From Mycteria americana (Eukaryota > Chordata > Aves > Ciconiiformes > Ciconiidae), in assembly GCF_035582795.1 (NCBI RefSeq), contig NW_027445436.1, forward strand, positions 990,770-1,054,769: 64,000 nucleotides of DNA, read 5' to 3'. Numbering within the stretch: the stretch's first letter is position 1; the number at the start of each line of letters is the position of its first letter. The position numbers and the translations under genes were made by a program. This document shows, one piece after another, positions 1-7,441 of the stretch. The notes beneath the pieces were generated by a model. The model ran no database searches, was not told the origin of the DNA, and worked only from the letters and a program-made list of their open reading frames with translations.

Positions 1-116
1 AAATAAGAATTCAACAATAAATACAGTGTCTTTGTAAATCACTATAACAATATGATTGCTGGTTTGCATTTTAGAATATCAGTTCAATGATTTATTCTCT
101 TGAAATTATTTTAAAA
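1..116. other. AT-rich flank, no gene
   Basis: This is short AT-rich sequence outside the left LTR. It contains no open frame of note and no recognisable repeat. Confidence 0.5.
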
Positions 117-663
117 TGTGGTGGTTTAAACCCAGTCAGCAACTAAGCACCACACAGCTGCTCGCTCACCCTCCACCTGCCCCCGGTGGGATGGGGGAGA
201 GAATCCGAAAAAGAAGGTAAAACCCATGGGTTGAGATAAAGACACTTTAATAGGGCAGCAGAGGAAGAGAAAATAATAATAATAATGATAAAAGAATGTA
301 CAAAAGAAGTGATGCACAATGCAATTGCTCACCACCCACTGACTGATGCCCAGCCCATCCCCAAGCAGCAATCGCTGCCCCCCGGCCAACTCCCCCGAGT
401 TTCTATACTGAGCATGATGTCATATGGTATGGAATAGCCCTTTGGCCAGTTTGGGTCAGATGTCCTGCCTGTGTCTCCTTCAAGCTTCTTGTGCACCTAG
501 CAGAGCATGGGGAGCTGAAAAGTCCTTGACTAGTATAAGCATTACTTAGCAACAACTAAATCATCAGTGTGTTATAAACATTATTCTCATACTAAATCCA
601 AAAAACAGCACTATACCAGCTACTAGGAAGAAAATTAACTCCATCCCAGCCGAAACCAGGACA
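117..663 (-). mobile_element. 3' LTR of a decayed ERVL-like provirus
   Basis: Read on the minus strand, the element begins TGTCCTGGTTTCGGC and ends ACCACCACA, so it has TG...CA ends. It closely resembles the plus-strand LTRs at 37635-38261 and 39927-40490, sharing the TGATCCAAACTGACC-like, CCATACCATATGA and TCTCCCCCATCCCACC-like blocks. The sequence next to its inner edge (664-675, purine-rich on the minus strand) matches the polypurine tract before the LTR at 37635, which makes this the 3' LTR of the minus-strand element continuing at 664. I see no matching 5' LTR. Confidence 0.85.
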
Positions 664-1522
664 GTATCCACCCCTTATTCTATACCATCTATGTCATGCC
701 CAGGTCCTACCCTTTCCAATACATTCCAATTAATCACCACCACTTTCCCTGTCTTTTGATATAGACACACAGATATCATTCCCTTGGTCTATGGGCCATC
801 CCTCTAAAATGTCCGTTGAGTTCATTTAGTCCATGACTTTGGCCTCCATCTGTCATAACAGTCTTTCAGGGCAGGAGAGATGGTGTGTGGTGTTGGATTG
901 TTGCATGCTGAAGCCAGTTCTGGTTCCATCACTGCTGCACTTTGCTCTGATTCATCAAAGCTCATTCTTCATTAATCTGGGTGATTCTCACTGAAATACT
1001 GTTGATATGGCATGTAGCAACCATAAAAGTGATGACATACAGTATTATACAGCAATTAACACCATACCATTCAGTTCATTGGCTATTCTCACCCAAAATC
1101 AAATCCCCCTGAGGTACACAGCGGACGCCAATCCTTTCGCATTACCCACCAAGTGCACCCGGGTCCTTGAGCAAAAGCAATCCCATGAATGGGTTTTCTT
1201 TTGCCTGAGGCAGGAGTAACCCAGACTGACTTCCCCAGCATATTTTTTATGTGCACTACAGGGACTTTATCTCCTTCAACAGTGAATAAAAGTTTTGATT
1301 GGGCAGGGCCAGCTCGATGGGCAGATCCCCTAGGGTTGACTAACCAGGTGGCCTTTGCTAAATGTGTATCCCAATGTTTGAATGTCCCACCACCCATTGC
1401 TCGCAATGTAGTCTTTAACAGTCCATTGTATCGTTTGATTTTCCTGGAGGCTGGTGCATGATAGGGGATGTGATATACCCACTCAATGCCATGCTCTTTG
1501 GCCCAGGTGTCTATGAGGTTGT
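664..1522 (-). pseudogene. ERVL-like internal 3' region with integrase C-terminus (broken)
   Basis: The minus-strand frame at 1089-1406 encodes the integrase C-terminal part (motifs TFKHWDTHLAKATWLVN and GKSVWVTPASGK). It is closely similar to the plus-strand copy at 36900-37213. The stretch 664-1088 is the non-coding 3' part of the element up to the polypurine tract. The fragment stops at 1522, where the class II provirus array is inserted, and the same element resumes at 30563. The element has stop codons and a frameshift elsewhere and is not functional. Confidence 0.8.
1518..1522. repeat. Target-site duplication GTTGT, left copy
   Basis: GTTGT lies immediately before the TG of the first LTR and is repeated at 30563-30567 after the CA of the last LTR. 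The related uninterrupted ERVL copy (36745-36775 region, read on the minus strand) aligns across this site without a gap only if exactly five bases are counted once. Confidence 0.9.
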
Positions 1523-1906
1523 TGTGGAAGAATGGTTAAGTGAAAAAGGACACAGCTTAATTGATGTGAGCAATCCAGCCTTTGATGGGGCCTGGGAGCC
1601 AGAGATCAAGGTGAAATTCCCTTGAGAACAGCAGAAGGAGTACTTGGTAAAGCAAGATAAACGGGACTAAGCCTGGGAAAGTGCTGATAAGACCCCCTTT
1701 GTGAACAGTGCGTGAACGGCAACTTTGTACCAATCATATAATTGTTTTAAGCGCGTGGACAAGTATAGTTATCCAATAGAATAGTCGCTGTTAGCGCGTG
1801 CTTTGCTTAGCATCTATATAAACCTGTTAAGTAATCTGAATAAAGGAGAACGACCATACTCATATTGAGATTCATCGTTACTCCGGGTCCGTCTCCCACT
1901 CCGACA
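1523..1906 (+). mobile_element. LTR 1 (5' LTR of the array)
   Basis: This 384-bp LTR has TG...CA ends (TGTGGAAG to CTCCGACA). A TATATAAA box lies at 1815-1822 and an AATAAA signal at 1839-1844, so the RNA start is probably near 1845 and the poly(A) signal sits close to it, giving a short R. The first 103 bases of U3 are also the 3' end of the env reading frame (stop at 1623-1625), here without the rest of env. It has T at the variable site 1743. Confidence 0.95.
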
Positions 1907-2061
1907 TCTGGTAGCAGAGGATGCACCGATGAAATCTCCGTGACTGCGGTAAGCAGCTAGAGGAGGGGAGTTGGGAAACCACGGCTGAGGGAAGCGCTGC
2001 CTGGAGCAAGAAGCAGGGCAGACGCCGGTGTGAGGTCGCTCCTCACCTCTCAGGCGCAGTG
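1907..2061 (+). promoter_or_regulatory. gag leader with two micro-ORFs and splice donor
   Basis: The leader between LTR and gag contains two overlapping upstream ATGs, at 1921 (three codons, stop TGA) and 1929 (four codons, stop TGA). A strong 5' splice site, GCG|GTAAGC, cuts after 1948, upstream of the gag ATG. Joined to a candidate acceptor after 7304, this would place the env ATG (7359) as the first ATG of the new exon. Equivalent leaders occur at +7164, +14328 and +21492. The splicing is inferred from motifs only. Confidence 0.6.
1909..1923 (+). other. Primer binding site, tRNA-iMet type
   Basis: TGGTAGCAGAGGATG lies two bases (TC) after the LTR. It is complementary to the 3' end of the vertebrate initiator methionine tRNA over 15 bases; base 16 is C where a full match needs G. 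The same sequence follows LTRs 2-4 at 9073-9087, 16237-16251 and 23401-23415. Initiator-Met priming is typical of several LTR retrotransposons and differs from the tRNA-Trp priming usual for alpharetroviruses. Confidence 0.8.
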
Positions 2062-4038
2062 ATGGAAACAGAAGCTGCGGCCACGTTGCTCACTGGAATC
2101 CTCTCTAAGAGAGGGATAGAAGCACCAGTGAAGCAGTTAATAAGGTTGATTAAATTGGGACAATGTTGGGGTCACTTTTCTGACACCTGCATGTTATTTT
2201 CCGTATCGGAATGGCGAGATTTTGGAGGAACAATGTGGCAGAAAACAATAGAGGGGGATAAAAAGGAAGAAAAGGAAATAAAGGCGGTTCGTGGACTCTG
2301 GAACACTGTCTTGGAAACTTTGAAAGCGATGAAGGCGGAGAGGGAAGTAGCTTGCGCTGCTGCCCAAATGTTAGGTCCGGGAGTGTCTAAAGATAAGCCC
2401 GAAATCAAACCGGGACCTATTGCGCGATTTTTTGGGCTGCCTGCCGTGAGAGGCGCGTCTGGAACTGTCTGTAAAAACGTTTCTGAACTGCGTGTTATGG
2501 CGGAATCAGTGCAGGAGCCAGAAAAGGCGGAAGTTCCAGTTAGCAGGGTTAATGCAAACTGTGAAGCGAATGCGGAAGTAGCTCCGCCAAAACCCCCTGG
2601 AGGGGCGGGAGCGACAAAACGTAACGACTTGGGCGGAGCAGCCTGCCGACTTCCCCCTGCAGCTCCGCCCAGTGAACCACCCTCCGCGCCTCCGTTGCCG
2701 CCCTCAACCTCGTTCTATCCGCCCCTACCCCCCTCTACGGAATCCTCTGGAACTACCACACCATCTAGCGGGGAAGAGCTGCCACAATCCTCTGATGCCA
2801 CTGCAAAAATGTTGCAAGCAGTTTTAAAACGTCTTGATACTCTGGAATTACAAACAAAAAGGAAAGGAGAAGCTGTGCCTCCATGTTTAATGAACCTTCC
2901 AGCACTCCCTAAACCCACACGCTGGAGCGGTGTCATCAAAGATGCAATTGTAGAAGGACAGTGGAAGCCTGTGGGGGGGGCTGAAGGCCCTATGACACTA
3001 GCGTTTCCAGTTGTGCAGAGAGACGGGCAAGGAAAGTGGGAGCCTCATGATTGGAAAATACTGCAACAAGCCCGAACCACCGTCTCCACATATGGATTAA
3101 AATCCGAGGCTACAAGACAAATTGTTAGTTGGATCTTTTCTGCCGACCTCATGTGTCCATATGATTGTCAAAACCTGATGAGACTGTTACTTACCCCAAC
3201 ACAGTATTTACTGTGGATGTCATCCTGGCAACAGCGAGCCATTAATGCTGCTGCTCAAAGACAAAGAGACGGGGACCCACTTCGTGGAATCACTGCGGAT
3301 ATGCTCGTAGGGCAAGGACCATACAGCGACTATCAAGTGCAGATAACTTTTCCAGCGAATATGCTACAATTGTCTGCTCAGCTAGCACTTGAGGCATTCC
3401 TTAGCCTACCGGGATCCAACGTTCCCTCCTTTAGTAATCTCCAACAAGGAGCAACCGAGAAATACAGTAATTTTGTAGATCGGCTCTGGGAAGCTATCAT
3501 GAATCATCCTGATTTATCAGAAGACAACAGACAACAAATGTTCAAAATATTAGCTTTTGATAATGCTAATAAGACAACAAGACAAATGCTAGCCAGTTTG
3601 CCCAAAGGAGCTGGAGTAGAGGAAATGCTTCTACGAGTAGAAAGAGCCGAAACACAACGACAGGGAAATACCGTTGCTGCTGCGGTCCAGGGAGCAGTTC
3701 GAGAAATAATGCAGCCACTAGTTGCAGTGGTGCAGAAAAAACAAGGCCCTACTCCCAAAGGAAAACCTCGCCGACCGCCAGGACAACCTTTTCGTGGCAG
3801 CTGCTTTCGCTGTGGGGAATCAGGCCACATGAAAACGAATTGTCGTGCTGCAGTTTGGTGTGACCACTGCCAGAAAAACAATCATGCTACCAAGGCATGC
3901 TCGGGAAACTGGAAGCCGAGCGCGGAGAGAGGTCGCGCGCAGACACAAATGAACCCCCAAAACGGAACATGGGTTTTCTACAACAGTGCCTACCAGCCAC
4001 CCGAGGAAGCCTGGGAGTCGACGTGGAAACCACAGTAG
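2062..4038 (+). CDS. gag: Gag polyprotein, unit 1
   Basis: Structural polyprotein of 658 aa that would assemble the virus core at the membrane. The ATG at 2062 is chosen; an in-frame GTG at 2059 is not a plausible start. Residue 2 is Glu, so there is no N-terminal glycine for myristoylation. A proline-rich linker (about 185-230) contains PSAP at 207-210, a candidate late-budding motif. The capsid carries a major homology region at about 461-480 (QGATEKYSNFVDRL). The nucleocapsid has two CCHC zinc knuckles, at 581-594 and 600-613. The last 45 codons overlap the pro frame. A G8 homopolymer at 2973-2980 lies inside the gene. Unit 1 has TGG (Trp) at 3969-3971, where the other units have CGG (Arg). 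Confidence 0.95.
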   Translation: METEAAATLLTGILSKRGIEAPVKQLIRLIKLGQCWGHFSDTCMLFSVSEWRDFGGTMWQKTIEGDKKEEKEIKAVRGLWNTVLETLKAMKAEREVACAAAQMLGPGVSKDKPEIKPGPIARFFGLPAVRGASGTVCKNVSELRVMAESVQEPEKAEVPVSRVNANCEANAEVAPPKPPGGAGATKRNDLGGAACRLPPAAPPSEPPSAPPLPPSTSFYPPLPPSTESSGTTTPSSGEELPQSSDATAKMLQAVLKRLDTLELQTKRKGEAVPPCLMNLPALPKPTRWSGVIKDAIVEGQWKPVGGAEGPMTLAFPVVQRDGQGKWEPHDWKILQQARTTVSTYGLKSEATRQIVSWIFSADLMCPYDCQNLMRLLLTPTQYLLWMSSWQQRAINAAAQRQRDGDPLRGITADMLVGQGPYSDYQVQITFPANMLQLSAQLALEAFLSLPGSNVPSFSNLQQGATEKYSNFVDRLWEAIMNHPDLSEDNRQQMFKILAFDNANKTTRQMLASLPKGAGVEEMLLRVERAETQRQGNTVAAAVQGAVREIMQPLVAVVQKKQGPTPKGKPRRPPGQPFRGSCFRCGESGHMKTNCRAAVWCDHCQKNNHATKACSGNWKPSAERGRAQTQMNPQNGTWVFYNSAYQPPEEAWESTWKPQ

Positions 4039-4712
4039 ATGTCACCCTCGTTGACTCTAATGTCCAGAAAGTTCCCAGCAATGTTATAGGACCTCTTGTT
4101 CATCAAGAAAGCAACGTTGGAGGATTGCTACTAGGCCGGTCCTCCGCCGGTATACAAGGTCTCATCGTGTTACCTGGAGTAATCGACGCAGATTACACGG
4201 GTCGTATCTACATCATGGTCTATACTGTTTGTCCACCAGTGTTTATTCCTAAAGGTAGTAAAATCGCACAAATAGTTGCTATTAGCAACCCATTGACCCA
4301 TATGCCTCAATCAAATGTTCGACGGGGCAATCAAGGTTTCGGGTCCACTGGCCCTGCTGTTTGTTTTACAACAAAATTAAATCAGCGGCCAACAATGAAA
4401 ATTACTATTACTCAACAGGGCACATCGCAACAAATTGATGCGATGTTAGATACTGGGGCGGATGTTACAATCATCAGCCGCAACATATGGCCTTCAAGTT
4501 GGCCAGTAGAATTACCAACATCAAGTATTGCAGGAGTTGGTGGACAATCAGTACCCTATATTAGCAAACATCCAATACATTTACAGTTTCCGGAGGGGCA
4601 GCATGCCACTCTTAAGGTGTATGTGTTGCCCTTGCCTGGGACGTTAGAAGCACTAATCGGGCGAGATGTGCTAAGTCAAATTGGAGCCGTTCTGACAACA
4701 AAGCATTTTTAG
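3897..4712 (+). CDS. pro: Pro: dUTPase plus aspartic protease, unit 1
   Basis: Made as a Gag-Pro fusion by the -1 frameshift at 3903-3909, so the real coding part begins at 3909; the ATG at 3897 is not expected to be used. The first domain is a dUTPase, with motifs GRSSAGIQG, VIDADYTGRI, IPKGSKIAQIV and a C-terminal RGNQGFGSTG. It would hydrolyse dUTP to limit uracil in viral DNA. The second domain is a retroviral aspartic protease with DTGAD (catalytic Asp codon 4449-4451) and GRDVLSQIG near the end. This dUTPase-in-pro arrangement is betaretroviral. The frame ends with TAG at 4710-4712, two bases before the pol ATG. Confidence 0.93.
   Translation: MLGKLEAERGERSRADTNEPPKRNMGFLQQCLPATRGSLGVDVETTVDVTLVDSNVQKVPSNVIGPLVHQESNVGGLLLGRSSAGIQGLIVLPGVIDADYTGRIYIMVYTVCPPVFIPKGSKIAQIVAISNPLTHMPQSNVRRGNQGFGSTGPAVCFTTKLNQRPTMKITITQQGTSQQIDAMLDTGADVTIISRNIWPSSWPVELPTSSIAGVGGQSVPYISKHPIHLQFPEGQHATLKVYVLPLPGTLEALIGRDVLSQIGAVLTTKHF
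3903..3909 (+). promoter_or_regulatory. gag-pro -1 frameshift site GGGAAAC
   Basis: The heptamer is in the correct register (G GGA AAC in the gag frame) and is the type used at gag-pro in betaretroviruses of the Mason-Pfizer group. After slippage, reading resumes at 3909 and enters the pro frame, which is open from 3864. About 10 bases downstream, GCGCG (3920-3924) can pair with CGCGC (3934-3938) across a 9-base loop, a candidate stimulatory hairpin. Identical sites occur at 11067, 18231 and 25395. Confidence 0.85.
4706..4712 (+). promoter_or_regulatory. pro-pol junction, non-canonical shift candidate TTTTTAG
   Basis: Pol is in the -1 frame and the overlap with pro is 4616-4712. I found no XXXYYYZ heptamer in register there. 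The only slippery-looking run is five T's directly before the pro stop (CAT TTT TAG): a P-site slip from TTT to TTT would continue as TTA GTC ATG. Stop-codon-coupled reinitiation at the ATG 4715 is the alternative. The same junction occurs at 11870, 19034 and 26198. Confidence 0.35.
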
Positions 4713-4714
4713 TC

Positions 4715-7441
4715 ATGGGCACTGGGGAGCAGCCGCCCAACCCGTCACTTACATGGGTTACAAATGAGCCTGTGTGGGTTGACCAGTGGCCCATGACTAA
4801 AGAGCGACTGCAAATTGCCAAACAATTGGTTGCTGAACAACTGGCAGCTGGACATATTAAGCCTTCTGTTAGTCCCTGGAACACTCCCATTTTTGTAATC
4901 CCGAAGAAAAGTGGAAAATGGCGACTTTTGCATGACTTGCGTAAGGTCAATGACCAAATGCAATCTATGGGTGCGTTGCAGCCCGGAATGCCATCTCTCA
5001 GTATGTTACCACGCGGATGGCACATCTTGATAGTCGACTTAAAAGACTGTTTTTTTACCATTCCACTGCACCCGCAAGACACTCAACGTTTCGCCTTCTC
5101 TGTGCCGACGATGAACAAGGCTGCACCGGCAGAGCGATACGAATGGGTTGTTTTACCACAAGGAATGAAAAATTCACCCACATTGTGTCAATTGTATGTA
5201 GCGTGGGCGCTGCAACCACTTCGAGCCCAATGGTCAAATACGATAATTTATCATTATATGGACGATATTCTTTGCTGTCGAGAACAGCCATTCTCAGACG
5301 AGTCATTGCGCCAGCTCATCACCATATTAGCGAAAAAGGGGCTTGTCATTGCACCAGAGAAGGTGCAGCATACTGCCCCTTGGAAATATCTTGGGTGGTC
5401 TATTACAGACTCAAAAATCCGACCACAAAAAACAGAGCTTGTCACTCAACTGCATACCTTACATGACATCCAAACCTTGCTTGGGGACATTCAATGGGTT
5501 CGCAATTGTGTTGGTATTTCTAATACTGACATTGCACCCCTGACTGCGTTATTGCGCGGGACAAATCCTGCGGACAAAGTGACATTAACAATGGAGCACC
5601 ACTCGGTGCTACAGCAAATCATTCAAAAAATGCACGCAGCTTGGTCATCGCGCCGCATCTTACCACTGCCAATATCGTTAATCGTCTGTAATGGAAAAGA
5701 CTCACCTTATGCAGTCATTTGTCAGTGGCAAAATAAGAAAGGGGAACTCACCTCAACCTTTCAATTAAATGCCACTGCCACTGCCAAATGCAAAGGACAA
5801 GGAGATATGTTCAATATTTTAGAATGGGTATTTTTAAGCGTACAACCAAAAAGGAGTATCCAAACACGAACTGAAGCAGTAGGCGAATTAATACGGAAAG
5901 GACGGTCACGAATTATAGAAATTAGTGGCCAGGAACCAGAGGACATTAGTATACCTGTTAGTACTGTGGAGGTAGAGTGGTGGCTTCGTAATGCTGAGGC
6001 CATACAGAATGCCCTATTAGGCTACGGTGGTAAAATACACTCTCAACAACCACAAGGAAAATTATGGCAGATGTTAAGACGGAATCAGTGGATACAGAGA
6101 TCCAAAGTAAGCAACAACCCATTACCAGATGGTGTCACTGTGTATACAGATGCAGGCAAGCGCCTGCGGCGTGCAGCCTGTGTCTGGAAGGAAGGCGACA
6201 ATTGGAAGCAGTATGTCATGGAGGGGCAGCCTCAAGATTCCCTCCAGACTTTGGAACTGACTGCAGTAATTTGGGCTTTGACTAATTGGATAAATATTCC
6301 CTTAAATGTGGTAACTGACTCAATGTATGTGGCTGGAATAGTGCCACGTCTAGAAGATGCCCTATTACGGGAAACAACGAATCCTAGATTGGGGAGTTTA
6401 TTTATCAGACTGCGGTCTGTATTAGGTCAACGTACAGCAGCCTGCTGTATCATCCATATTCGTAGCCATCAATTGGACCTTGGTCTTGGTCAAGGTAATC
6501 AGCTGGCTGACAGTCTGGTTAGTCCCGTGTGCCACGCACCTCCTATGGACAAATTTCAACAAGCTAGACAAAGTCATGAAAATTTCCACCAAAATGCTAA
6601 AGGTCTAAAAAGACAATTTAATTTAACGGAAAATGAAGCAAGAGGTATAATCCAGGCCTGTCCAAAATGTGGAAATCACGGTCCAGGCATAGGGTCTGGA
6701 GTGAATCCAAAAGGATTAAAAGCGTTAGAATTATGGCAGATGGATGTCACACATGTTCCCGAATTTGGTCGATTGAAATATTTGCATGTCACCATAGACA
6801 CCTTTTCAAAAATGATATGGGCAACTGCGTTGCCTGGAGAAAAGGCGCATCATGTATGTAAACATTTGCTCGCTTGTTTTGCGGTGCTAGGTGTGCCTGA
6901 GCGTATCAAAACAGATAATGGGCCTGCTTATATTAGCCAAAAAGTTAGCGCATTTTTAGCAAAATGGGGAGTCAATCATGTTACAGGGATCCCACACTCG
7001 CCTACTGGTCAAGGACTAGTGGAGCGCACGCATCAAATTTTGAAGGACTATCTAAATAAGCAAAAGGATATAGAGGTAGACCCTCAACAGAGGGTGCATC
7101 GTGTACTGTTTACACTGAACTTTCTCTGTCTTATGGGAGATAGAGAAGAACCGCCGGTAGTAATCCATCATCAGCACCTTAAATTTAATGATACAATGAC
7201 ACTACCACAATTTAAAGTAAATTACAAGGATCCTGCCTCTGGAATGTGGCTAGGGCCAGTCCCAGTTATATTTAATGGTCGAGGATATATGTGTGTTTCC
7301 ACAGGTCGCGGTCCAGTGTGGGTGCCGAGCAGAAACGTGAAGCCTGTTCTAACTCCTCATGGCTCATCCGACAAGCAAGATGAACCTACCCCTGATCATC
7401 GGGATAGTACTCCCGGTGGTGATGAGTCTTCACAAAATTGA
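4715..7441 (+). CDS. pol: Pol: RT, RNase H, integrase, unit 1
   Basis: A 908-codon frame, -1 relative to pro. Reverse transcriptase holds D108 and YMDD (181-184). RNase H has D479, E514 and D535. Integrase has a His/Cys N-terminal region (about 630-665, ending CPKCG) and the D,D35E triad D677, D734, E770, then a WVPSR-containing C-terminus. All the catalytic residues I could locate are present. The frame is open back to 4616, so it overlaps pro; how it is entered is unclear (see the site at 4706-4712). The 3' end overlaps env by 83 bases. Unit 1 has Arg at residue 141 (CGA) where units 2-4 have Gln. Confidence 0.95.
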   Translation: MGTGEQPPNPSLTWVTNEPVWVDQWPMTKERLQIAKQLVAEQLAAGHIKPSVSPWNTPIFVIPKKSGKWRLLHDLRKVNDQMQSMGALQPGMPSLSMLPRGWHILIVDLKDCFFTIPLHPQDTQRFAFSVPTMNKAAPAERYEWVVLPQGMKNSPTLCQLYVAWALQPLRAQWSNTIIYHYMDDILCCREQPFSDESLRQLITILAKKGLVIAPEKVQHTAPWKYLGWSITDSKIRPQKTELVTQLHTLHDIQTLLGDIQWVRNCVGISNTDIAPLTALLRGTNPADKVTLTMEHHSVLQQIIQKMHAAWSSRRILPLPISLIVCNGKDSPYAVICQWQNKKGELTSTFQLNATATAKCKGQGDMFNILEWVFLSVQPKRSIQTRTEAVGELIRKGRSRIIEISGQEPEDISIPVSTVEVEWWLRNAEAIQNALLGYGGKIHSQQPQGKLWQMLRRNQWIQRSKVSNNPLPDGVTVYTDAGKRLRRAACVWKEGDNWKQYVMEGQPQDSLQTLELTAVIWALTNWINIPLNVVTDSMYVAGIVPRLEDALLRETTNPRLGSLFIRLRSVLGQRTAACCIIHIRSHQLDLGLGQGNQLADSLVSPVCHAPPMDKFQQARQSHENFHQNAKGLKRQFNLTENEARGIIQACPKCGNHGPGIGSGVNPKGLKALELWQMDVTHVPEFGRLKYLHVTIDTFSKMIWATALPGEKAHHVCKHLLACFAVLGVPERIKTDNGPAYISQKVSAFLAKWGVNHVTGIPHSPTGQGLVERTHQILKDYLNKQKDIEVDPQQRVHRVLFTLNFLCLMGDREEPPVVIHHQHLKFNDTMTLPQFKVNYKDPASGMWLGPVPVIFNGRGYMCVSTGRGPVWVPSRNVKPVLTPHGSSDKQDEPTPDHRDSTPGGDESSQN
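7301..7305 (+). promoter_or_regulatory. Candidate env splice acceptor
   Basis: A pyrimidine-leaning stretch ending TTTCCACAG|G lies 54 bases before the env ATG, with no ATG in between. Paired with the leader donor after 1948 it would give a simple spliced env RNA. Motif evidence only; equivalents lie at +7164, +14328 and +21492. Confidence 0.5.

Noticed and set aside
2059-2061. GTG as the gag start codon
   Set aside because: An ATG follows immediately at 2062; a GTG start is not expected for a retroviral gag in an animal host.
3726-3732. AAAAAAC run in gag as the gag-pro frameshift site
   Set aside because: It is out of register (gag codons read CAG AAA AAA CAA) and the -1 frame is closed by TGA at 3861, before the pro domain.
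3897-3899. ATG at 3897 as an independent start of pro
   Set aside because: It lies within gag, just before a perfectly placed slippery heptamer; a Gag-Pro fusion is the family rule.
4612-5082. 156-codon minus-strand frame across the pro-pol junction, repeated in each unit
   Set aside because: Antisense shadow of pro and pol; no promoter or homology seen.
5017-5466. 149-codon plus-strand frame inside pol, repeated in each unit
   Set aside because: Overlaps RT in another frame, has no recognisable motif, and is conserved only because the units are near-identical.
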